Source of the DNA: Chitinophagales bacterium
Lineage (GTDB): Bacteria > Bacteroidota > Bacteroidia > Chitinophagales > BACL12
Reading direction: 5' to 3'
Length of the DNA: 5,493 nucleotides
Assembly: GCA_014380545.1 (NCBI GenBank)
Contig: JACMJP010000401.1
Coordinates: forward strand, 1 to 5,493
The translations under genes and the position numbers were made by a program. Shown here one piece after another: positions 1 to 5,493 of this stretch. The notes beneath the pieces were generated by a model. The model was not told the origin of the DNA, made no database searches, and worked only from the letters and a program-made list of their open reading frames with translations. Numbering within the stretch: position 1 is the first letter of the stretch; the number at the start of each line of letters is the position of its first letter.

Positions 1-305
1 ATTCCCATTGTTGGTGCATAGTTTATCACTTCATTTAAAACAGGAATTTCACCTCTGTGCATCATAAGAGGTACCGTGTATTTTTCTGCAATAAACTTAT
101 TTCCTAAAACATGGTCTATGTGGCAATGCGTATTTATTAAATACTTAGGTGTTATCTTATTCCTGGTTATAAAGTCTGTAATTTCTTCTTTTTCTTCTTT
201 GGTGTAATGCCCGGGGTCAATAATTACGCATTCGCCAGTTTCATCCCACAAGACATAGGAGTTTTCGTAAAACGGATTCACGGTAAAACTGGCAATACGA
301 CTCAT
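1..305 (-). CDS. MBL-fold metallo-hydrolase, glyoxalase II-like (partial, N-terminal 101 aa)
   Basis: The reverse strand reads from an ATG at 305-303 without a stop to the left edge, giving 101 residues. The start of the protein has the pattern of glyoxalase II/YcbL-like hydrolases: NPFYENSYVLW at residues 10-20, then VIIDPG at 27-32 (a conserved Asp after a beta strand), then the metal-binding motif THCHIDHVLGN at 59-69. The latter supplies the HxHxDH residues H60, H62, D64 and H65. Members of this family bind two metal ions and hydrolyse thioesters or related substrates in the cytoplasm; the substrate cannot be told from this part. There is no signal peptide. Full-length relatives are usually a little over 200 residues, so roughly half is outside the window, including the remaining metal ligands. 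The gene is divergent from the large plus-strand gene. No Shine-Dalgarno sequence precedes the start, as is normal in Bacteroidota. Family assignment is firm; specific function is not. Confidence 0.93.
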   Translation of the reverse strand, partial: MSRIASFTVNPFYENSYVLWDETGECVIIDPGHYTKEEKEEITDFITRNKITPKYLINTHCHIDHVLGNKFIAEKYTVPLMMHRGEIPVLNEVINYAPTMG

Positions 306-323
306 CTTTTATCGTTTATTTGT

Positions 324-336
324 AAACTTTAAGTTT
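324..336. promoter_or_regulatory. 13-bp inverted repeat in divergent spacer, possible operator
   Basis: The sequence AAACTT-T-AAGTTT is a perfect inverted repeat with a single central base. It lies in the short spacer between the divergent hydrolase gene (start at 305) and the large plus-strand gene. A regulator binding here could act on both promoters. It is AT-rich and short, so chance is a real alternative. I found no exact match to the Bacteroidota -7 consensus (TAnnTTTG) on either strand in this spacer. The nearest plus-strand candidates each have one mismatch: TAAGTTTC at 330-337, which overlaps the repeat, and TATTTTAG at 366-373. Confidence 0.25.
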
Positions 337-392
337 CATTTTAGCGTAATATGGGCAAAACTACCTATTTTAGTACATCGTATACGGTTGAT

Positions 393-3300
393 ATGAGGAA
401 GAACATTACATTCTCTTTTTTTAGTTTAATTCTTTTGTTGTTTACAGCAGTTTCTTCGCAGGCGCAAGGTACACAAATCCAGTTCGGGCAAAACAGGGTG
501 CAGTATAAAGATTTCACATGGCAGTTTTATGAAAGCGCAAATTTTTCAGTTTATTTTAACCAGGGCGGACAAAATCTCGGCAGGTTTGCTTCACTTATGG
601 CAGAAGCTGATCTTGAGGATATTCAGAACATGCTGGATTATAAACTCAGCGCAAAACCTGAAATAATCATTTACAATAATATCAGCGACTTTAATCAAAC
701 AAATATTGCTACCGGAACTGAATTATTATATAATACAGGCGGCAAAACAACAACTATCGGAAATAAAATATTTGTGTATTTTGATGGTAACCATCAAAAC
801 TTAAGAAGGCAAATAAGAGAAGGTATAGGTAGAATATTAATTTCCAATATGGTATTTGGGGGAAATTTACAGGAGATCGTTCAAAATGCCGTTTTATTAA
901 ATTTACCTGAATGGTTCACTGAAGGATTAGTAAGTTACATTGGCTCACCATGGAACAGTGAACTTGATAATAAATTGCGGGAAGGAATTATGAGCGGTAA
1001 ATACAAAAAATTTAATCGCCTAACAGGTGATGATGCAAAGTTTGCAGGTCATGCACTCTGGTATTTTATTGCAGAAAAATACGGTGAAGCAAATATTCCG
1101 AATTTATTATATCTCATTCGTATTAACCGCAGTTTGGAGAACGGATTTTTATTTGTTTTAGGCAGCAGTGTAAATCAAACAGTGGACGATTGGTATCAAT
1201 ATTTTTATGATCGTTATACACTTGAATCAAAAGATAAACAACAGCCCGATACTAAAACTCTGGTGGCGAGAAAAACAAAAAAGAATTTAATTTATCATGA
1301 AACTAAAATAAGCCCTGACGGAAAAACAATTGCTTATGTGAGCGATGATTATGGTAAATTTAAAGTGTACGTTCAGCCGCTTGATAAAAAAGCTGCGGAT
1401 GTAATAAAAAAAGGCGGGTTGAAAACAAGATCACTGGCAACCGACCAAAGTTATCCATTAGTTTGCTGGGCTCCTGACAGCAGAAATGTTGCTGTAATTT
1501 ATGAAAAGCGGGGGAAGATGTATGTGCTCACTTATGATCTGGATAAAAAAGAAAAAGAAGTAAAAGAAATAAGCCGCTGGCAAAAAATATTAGACGCATC
1601 TTACGCAAAAGATAATAAAACACTTGTCATGAGTGTAATGCAAAAGGGGCAGAGTGATATTTTTTTATATTACCTGCAGAATGCAAGAACAGAACAAATT
1701 ACCAACGACTATTATGATGATCTGCACCCAAGATGGATAAAGACAGAAAATGGATATGAGGGTATTGTTTTTTCAAGCAACAGAGATGAAAAAAGATTAG
1801 GGCAAACAAATAATATTGATACAATATTGCCTGTCGGGAATTTTAATTTGTATTTCTATAACTACAAAACAAAATCAGAAAACCTTGTTCAGGTAACACA
1901 TACAAAAAATATTTCAGAAAAAAACCCTATTCAGATTGATGCTAAACATTTTGCGTATCTCAGCGATCAAAATGGAATTGTAAATCGTTTTGCCGGGTAT
2001 CTTGATACAATTTATGATCACACAAATACTGTAGTGTATTTTAAAGATTCAACAGTGGTGAACCCGAAGTTTGATATTGCAAAAGCATATGAGCGTTCTG
2101 ACTTTGATTCAATAAAATATGTAAAAATATATCGGGACACAGCTTATGTATTTCCAATTACAAATTATGCAACAAATATTATTGAGCATGATGCAAGTAT
2201 GAAAACAGGAAAAGTTATTGAAACTTTTCGTACAAATAACAGTAACCAGTTTTATATTTCTAAAGTACCATCCGACCTGAGTGCAGTAAACGCAGGAGAG
2301 CTGAATAATACAAATTACAGGAATTTTATTGATGCAAAAAAAGATATTGCATTTGATAAAACAAATGCAAACACTGTTGAAGTAGCAGCTGTAAAATCTG
2401 ACACCTCGGTAAACAAAAAAACATTTTTCAATTCTGATTTTAAAGATACAACTGAAACAGAGTTGGTTTTAATTGATACTATTCAAAAGAAAGTTATTAA
2501 TGATGGCATGTACTTTCAAAATGAATTTCCTGAGGCTGATGCTGATGAGCTTGCAGAATTTACACCTGTTATTTTAGATAATACAAACAATCCTGATCAA
2601 ACAAATATTTCCGCCAATGGAATTAAACAAACCCGCATACAGCCCTATAAAATAAAATATTCAAATCAGTTTGTATTAAGCCAGCTCGATAATTCATTAT
2701 TCATTAATAAATACCAAAGCTTTAATGCATCAGGAGGGTCTTTTATTAATCCTGATCTCAGCGGGCTATTTACCATTAGCATTACAGATCTTTTTGAAGA
2801 CTACCGTTTTACCGGCGGCATCCGTTTCCCTACAAGTTTTAGCGGCGGCGAATATTTTTTAACCTATGAAGATCTGCGCAGCCGCATTGATAAAAGATTA
2901 ACATGGTATTACAGTTCAGAAAGAAATCAATATACATTTCAGCCTGTCTGGTTTCCGGTTGTGGAAGCAAATAACAGGACAAATATTATTGAGGCAAGCG
3001 CAAAATATCCTTTTGATGTAGTTAGAAGTGTAAGGGCAAGTGTTAGCTACCGCTCCGATAAAATTGTTTTTCTTGCAGGCGATACTTTTAGTTTGAATTT
3101 ACCAAACTATAAAGAAGACTGGGTAAACATTCGTTTGGAATATGTGCATGATAATACCTATCCTGTAATGACAAATATTTTAAACGGCACACGATATAAA
3201 ATTTGGGCAGAAGTACACAAGCAGTTTGCAGTTAATTTAGATGAAGGTGTTGATATAAGTTTAAATGATGGTTTTCTTGGTTTAATAGGATATGATTTCC

Positions 3301-3878
3301 GCCATTATCAAAAACTCCATCGCCAGATAATTTGGGCAAACAGGTTTGCAGGTGGTGTAAGTTTCGGTCCGCAAAAAATGATATATTATTTAGGCGGTGT
3401 GGACAGTTGGCTGTTACCCGAATTTAATTACAGTACTGAAATTAATTTAGATCAGAATTATGTATATCAAACTTTGGCAACACCCGTTCGGGGTTATGAG
3501 CAAAATATAAGGAACGGAAATGCATACGCTGTATTTAATTCCGAGGTTCGTGTTCCTATATTTTCTTATTTAATTGCAAAGCCCATTAAATCTGATCTTA
3601 TAAAAAACTTCCAGGCAGTAGCATTTTTTGATGCCGGCAGCGCATGGGAAGGTCTCTCACCATTCGAGCAGGATAACCCGTATAATACAGTTACAGTTGG
3701 GCAGGATCCGCTGCAGGTTGATGTAAACTTTTTCCGTGATCCTGTTGTGGCAGGTTTTGGCTATGGTTTAAGAACCACCATATTCGGATATTTTTTACGG
3801 GTTGACCGTGCTTACGGTATTGAGCTGAACGGGCTCACCGACCCGAGATGGTATTTTAGTTTGAGTTTGGATTTTTAA
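393..3878 (+). CDS. Exported pseudo-peptidase / TolB-like propeller / Omp85-type outer-membrane barrel fusion protein
   Basis: Residue numbers count from the upstream ATG at 351. I prefer the ATG at 393 (residue 15), because MRKN followed by a hydrophobic stretch and SSQAQ is a normal signal peptide (cleavage near residue 39), while the 14 residues before it are polar. The preferred product is 1161 aa. Residues about 45-290 resemble a gluzincin peptidase (peptidase MA-like): LPEWFTEGL at 185-193 keeps the third-ligand Glu (E191), but the expected HExxH is REGIG at 156-160, so zinc binding and catalysis are probably lost. Residues about 312-645 are PD40/TolB-like propeller blades, for example KISPDGKTIAYVSD at 319-332, CWAPDSRNVAVIYE at 372-385 and GIVFSSNRDE at 471-480. 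A polar Asn/Asp/Thr-rich linker follows (about 645-765). The last ~400 residues are an outer-membrane beta-barrel of Omp85/surface-antigen type, with VRGY at 1046-1049, NSEVRVPIF near 1063-1071, AFFDAGSAW near 1091-1099 and a terminal Phe. No POTRA repeats are visible. Such proteins are often labelled 'translocation protein TolB' in Bacteroidota, but this is not the Pal-partner TolB. Role inferred: outer-membrane assembly or transport; unproven. Confidence 0.85.
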   Translation: MRKNITFSFFSLILLLFTAVSSQAQGTQIQFGQNRVQYKDFTWQFYESANFSVYFNQGGQNLGRFASLMAEADLEDIQNMLDYKLSAKPEIIIYNNISDFNQTNIATGTELLYNTGGKTTTIGNKIFVYFDGNHQNLRRQIREGIGRILISNMVFGGNLQEIVQNAVLLNLPEWFTEGLVSYIGSPWNSELDNKLREGIMSGKYKKFNRLTGDDAKFAGHALWYFIAEKYGEANIPNLLYLIRINRSLENGFLFVLGSSVNQTVDDWYQYFYDRYTLESKDKQQPDTKTLVARKTKKNLIYHETKISPDGKTIAYVSDDYGKFKVYVQPLDKKAADVIKKGGLKTRSLATDQSYPLVCWAPDSRNVAVIYEKRGKMYVLTYDLDKKEKEVKEISRWQKILDASYAKDNKTLVMSVMQKGQSDIFLYYLQNARTEQITNDYYDDLHPRWIKTENGYEGIVFSSNRDEKRLGQTNNIDTILPVGNFNLYFYNYKTKSENLVQVTHTKNISEKNPIQIDAKHFAYLSDQNGIVNRFAGYLDTIYDHTNTVVYFKDSTVVNPKFDIAKAYERSDFDSIKYVKIYRDTAYVFPITNYATNIIEHDASMKTGKVIETFRTNNSNQFYISKVPSDLSAVNAGELNNTNYRNFIDAKKDIAFDKTNANTVEVAAVKSDTSVNKKTFFNSDFKDTTETELVLIDTIQKKVINDGMYFQNEFPEADADELAEFTPVILDNTNNPDQTNISANGIKQTRIQPYKIKYSNQFVLSQLDNSLFINKYQSFNASGGSFINPDLSGLFTISITDLFEDYRFTGGIRFPTSFSGGEYFLTYEDLRSRIDKRLTWYYSSERNQYTFQPVWFPVVEANNRTNIIEASAKYPFDVVRSVRASVSYRSDKIVFLAGDTFSLNLPNYKEDWVNIRLEYVHDNTYPVMTNILNGTRYKIWAEVHKQFAVNLDEGVDISLNDGFLGLIGYDFRHYQKLHRQIIWANRFAGGVSFGPQKMIYYLGGVDSWLLPEFNYSTEINLDQNYVYQTLATPVRGYEQNIRNGNAYAVFNSEVRVPIFSYLIAKPIKSDLIKNFQAVAFFDAGSAWEGLSPFEQDNPYNTVTVGQDPLQVDVNFFRDPVVAGFGYGLRTTIFGYFLRVDRAYGIELNGLTDPRWYFSLSLDF

Positions 3879-3904
3879 ATACATAAAAAAAATTTGAAGC
3901 ATCA

Positions 3905-4036
3905 CCTTTTTCTTTCTTCGTTAACTTACTACCTGCCATCCATTACAATCTTTTTTAATTATTTATTTTCAATTGTAGAAAAAAGGATTTCCATTACTGT
4001 CAGGGCTAATTACATTCCTTTTCTTTCTTAGTAACC
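3905..4036. repeat. Imperfect direct repeats in the intergenic spacer
   Basis: CCTTTTTCTTTCTTCGTTAAC at 3905-3925 is echoed by CCTTTTCTTTCTTAGTAACC at 4017-4036, differing by one T and a few bases at the 3' part. Between them CCATTAC occurs twice, at 3940-3946 and 3991-3997. Together these suggest a degenerate tandem duplication of about 50-110 bp, or simply pyrimidine-rich low-complexity DNA. No open reading frame of useful length covers this spacer on either strand, and no tRNA-like or other RNA structure was recognised. Confidence 0.3.
3944..3977 (+). terminator. Weak hairpin downstream of the large gene, possible terminator
   Basis: TACAAT at 3944-3949 can pair with ATTGTA at 3972-3977 around a 22-base AT-rich loop. 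It lies 65 bases after the stop of the large outer-membrane protein gene. There is no GC-rich stem, and the run that follows is of A rather than T on the plus strand, so this is not a classical intrinsic terminator. An alternative pairing of the T-run at 3951-3956 with the A-run at 3979-3984 is possible. Transcription of the large gene should end somewhere in this spacer, but the site is uncertain. Confidence 0.15.
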
Positions 4037-4067
4037 GGACAACTTCATTTGCGGTAGCATCCGGTTA
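4032..4067. promoter_or_regulatory. 8-bp inverted repeat with 20-base spacer upstream of the T9SS cargo gene
   Basis: TAACCGGA at 4032-4039 is the exact reverse complement of TCCGGTTA at 4060-4067. It is GC-richer than its surroundings, which makes it stand out. Inside the loop, TGC-GGTA-GCA at 4050-4059 could form a small secondary stem directly next to the right arm. If the candidate -7 element at 4079 is real, the right arm falls about where a -33 element would sit, so an operator is a reasonable reading. An RNA hairpin ending readthrough from the large gene is the alternative, but no T-run follows. Arms are seen directly; function is a guess. Confidence 0.35.
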
Positions 4068-4078
4068 TGAGTTATTTG

Positions 4079-4086
4079 TATCTTTA
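4079..4086 (+). promoter_or_regulatory. Candidate Bacteroidota -7 promoter element for the T9SS cargo gene
   Basis: TATCTTTA matches the Bacteroidota -7 consensus TAnnTTTG at all but the last base. It would place the transcription start near 4092 and give a leader of about 15 bases before the ATG at 4108. The expected -33 TTTG is weak: the nearest one, at 4048-4051, is about 27 bases upstream, longer than the usual spacing. Plausible but not certain. Confidence 0.35.
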
Positions 4087-4099
4087 AAGTAGATACTTT
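4086..4099. promoter_or_regulatory. 14-bp inverted repeat at the presumed transcription start
   Basis: AAAGTA-GA-TACTTT is a perfect inverted repeat with a two-base centre, ending 8 bases before the ATG at 4108. It overlaps the last base of the candidate -7 element and covers the predicted transcription start, a position typical of a repressor site. As RNA it would make only a short AT-rich hairpin with a tight loop. Chance occurrence in AT-rich DNA remains possible. Confidence 0.25.
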
Positions 4100-4107
4100 C
4101 AATAACT

Positions 4108-5493
4108 ATGAAAAAAATACTGCTTCTGTTTTTATTTTTTCCATGTTTTGTTTTTTCGCAAAGCCATAACGCAAACTGGTTTTTTGGAGATTCTGTAATG
4201 CTCAATTTTAACGACGGGGTAATTACGCCTTCTAAAGCTCCCGGATATGCTTATGAAGCAAGTATATCTTATTCTGATGAAGATGGTAATTTATTATTTT
4301 ATAGTGATGGCAGTATTATATGGAATAAAGATTTGGAAGAGATGAATAACTCTCCCATTGAGCAAAGATCTTATGTTGAAGGTTCCGGGTCAAGCATGTG
4401 CCAGGGTTCAGTTGTTATTCCCGACCCCGGTAATAGCTCTGAATATTATATCATTAATCATGTTGGCGAAGGACTAAAATATAGTATCATAGATATGACT
4501 TTAGATGAAGGTTTGGGAGATGTAGAAGAGGTAATGAAAGATATTTGGATAATAGAAGAATATATAACTGAAAAACTACAAGCGGTTAAACATGCAAATG
4601 GAAGAGACTGGTGGGTATTATTTCATAAACGTATACCGAGCTTTGGTGAAGATAGCACAAATACATTTTATAAATTATTAATTACGCCTGAAGGAATATC
4701 AGGACCTTTTGAACAGAATATTGGCATAAAACGAAATGATTTTTATTTAGGTCAGATGGTATTTTCACGGGATGGTAGTTTATTGGCATATACTGAAGGA
4801 AATGATCTTGAAATATTTAATTTCCACAGGTGCACGGGAGAATTAAGTGAATATAAAAATATAATTTCTGTAAATGGTCCCGGATATTATCCATATGGTT
4901 GTGCATTTAGCCCTAATGGCAGCAAAATCTACATATCAAATGGTGTTAGCGGTAATAGCAAAATATTTCAATATTGTTTAGACTGCCCTGATGAATTATC
5001 AGAAACAAAACAATTAATATATAATTGCAATATTGAAGATTATGGATTAGGGCAAATGTTACTCGGACCTGATGATCATATTTACTTTCCAATTATATAC
5101 ATGACTTTACCAAATTCAATTTTTACAGAAGAATATATGAATTTATGTGTAATCAATTCACCAAATACCGAAGGGATTGCATGTAATCTAGATACATCTA
5201 CAATCTGGCTTGGCGGTCAAAGATCTATTGCAGGACTACCCAACATGCTTAATTATAATTTAGGCGCATTAGCAGGAAGTGATTGCGATACCCTTGAAGT
5301 TGCAATAAATAATACAATTAATAAAAGCATAATAACTATTTACCCAAACCCAACTAAAGGATATTTATTCTTTAAAGGCAATTTTTCTTCAAATCAATTA
5401 TATAATATTATTATTACAGATGCACAGGGTAAAAAAGTATTTATAAAAAAAGATATAAGCCTCACACAAAAATTAAACATCAGTAATTTACCA
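4108..5493 (+). CDS. Secreted beta-propeller protein with T9SS type A sorting domain (partial, C-terminus missing)
   Basis: The frame is open from the ATG at 4108 to the right edge, 462 residues with no stop. MKKILLLFLFFPCFVFSQS is a clear signal peptide, with likely cleavage after S17. The mature part matches a common Bacteroidota surface-protein type: NWFFGDSVMLNF at 23-34, DEDGNLLFYSDG at 57-68 followed by IIWNK, VVIPDPG at 102-108, AVKHANGRDWWVL at 159-171, then propeller-like strands FSRDGSLLAY at 219-228, FSPNGSKIYISN at 267-278 and LGPDDHIYF at 319-327. LPNMLNYNLGALAGSDCDTL at 377-396 closes the propeller region. From about 408 a type IX sorting domain begins (IYPNPTKG at 411-418, then IIITDAQGKKVF near 435-446, ending in ISNLP), so only the last strands, about 20-30 residues, should lie beyond the window. 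The protein is inferred to cross the outer membrane by T9SS and to be anchored on or released from the surface. Binding partner or substrate unknown; no catalytic motif seen. It lies 229 bp after the large gene, same strand, with its own candidate promoter. Confidence 0.9.
   Translation, partial: MKKILLLFLFFPCFVFSQSHNANWFFGDSVMLNFNDGVITPSKAPGYAYEASISYSDEDGNLLFYSDGSIIWNKDLEEMNNSPIEQRSYVEGSGSSMCQGSVVIPDPGNSSEYYIINHVGEGLKYSIIDMTLDEGLGDVEEVMKDIWIIEEYITEKLQAVKHANGRDWWVLFHKRIPSFGEDSTNTFYKLLITPEGISGPFEQNIGIKRNDFYLGQMVFSRDGSLLAYTEGNDLEIFNFHRCTGELSEYKNIISVNGPGYYPYGCAFSPNGSKIYISNGVSGNSKIFQYCLDCPDELSETKQLIYNCNIEDYGLGQMLLGPDDHIYFPIIYMTLPNSIFTEEYMNLCVINSPNTEGIACNLDTSTIWLGGQRSIAGLPNMLNYNLGALAGSDCDTLEVAINNTINKSIITIYPNPTKGYLFFKGNFSSNQLYNIIITDAQGKKVFIKKDISLTQKLNISNLP

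Noticed and set aside
1..305. Assignment of the partial hydrolase as gloB.
   Set aside because: The HxHxDH motif and N-terminus fit the glyoxalase II-like superfamily, but the C-terminal glutathione-binding part is outside the window, and many Bacteroidota relatives lack it.
2172..2993. The 15-base string ACAAATATTATTGAG occurs at 2172-2186 and again at 2979-2993, and the tripeptide Thr-Asn-Ile recurs at least five times in the large protein.
   Set aside because: The copies fall in unrelated domains (propeller and barrel), and the shared bases are explained by preferred AT-rich codons for Thr-Asn-Ile-Ile-Glu; no periodicity or longer repeat unit is seen.
393..3878. Assignment of the large gene as tolB.
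   Set aside because: True TolB is a ~430-residue periplasmic protein with its own N-terminal domain and no membrane barrel; only the propeller resembles it, so the symbol would mislead.
3876..3897. A-rich run after the stop codon of the large gene, considered as part of an intrinsic terminator.
   Set aside because: There is no stem before it and the run is of A on the transcribed sense, not T, so it does not fit an intrinsic terminator for this gene.
4030..4069. Integron attC-like site: inverted arms ending in TAAC and GTTA around a 20-base loop.
   Set aside because: The flanks do not fit the attC core patterns (RYYYAAC on the left, GTTRRRY on the right: here GTTATGA), and no integrase or cassette array is present.
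4108..4164. Lipoprotein signal for the second plus-strand gene because of Cys13 in the leader.
   Set aside because: The Cys lies inside the hydrophobic core without a lipobox (FFPC followed by FVFSQ), and a type I cleavage after S17 is a better fit, consistent with T9SS export.

Overview
The window looks like chromosomal DNA from a Bacteroidota bacterium of the environmental, T9SS-carrying kind. The evidence is an AT-rich base composition, no Shine-Dalgarno sequences in front of the genes, a cell-surface propeller protein that runs into a type IX secretion (Por) sorting domain, and a large outer-membrane fusion protein of a type usually annotated as 'TolB-like' in this phylum. I cannot assign genus or species from the sequence.

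Layout: (1) bases 1-305, minus strand, hold the N-terminal 101 residues of a metallo-beta-lactamase-fold hydrolase (glyoxalase II-like) that runs off the left edge. (2) A short divergent spacer (306-392 with my preferred start for the next gene) contains a perfect 13-bp inverted repeat. (3) Bases 393-3878, plus strand, encode one very large exported protein of about 1161 residues. It has a signal peptide, a gluzincin-peptidase-like domain whose zinc-binding HExxH is degenerate, a TolB/PD40-type beta-propeller, a polar linker, and a C-terminal outer-membrane beta-barrel of Omp85/surface-antigen type ending in Phe. (4) A non-coding spacer (3879-4107) contains several small inverted and direct repeats and a candidate Bacteroidota promoter. 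(5) Bases 4108-5493, plus strand, are the first 462 residues of a secreted beta-propeller protein with a C-terminal T9SS type A sorting domain, cut by the right edge probably about 20-30 codons before its stop.

The two plus-strand genes both make cell-envelope or surface proteins with propeller folds. They are separated by 229 bp with a possible promoter, so I do not infer an operon. The hydrolase is divergent and probably a cytoplasmic housekeeping enzyme unrelated to them. No RNA genes, CRISPR arrays, insertion sequences or phage genes were seen. The most noteworthy item is the pseudo-peptidase/propeller/Omp85-barrel fusion. Its family probably exists widely in Bacteroidota, but as far as I know its job is not established.
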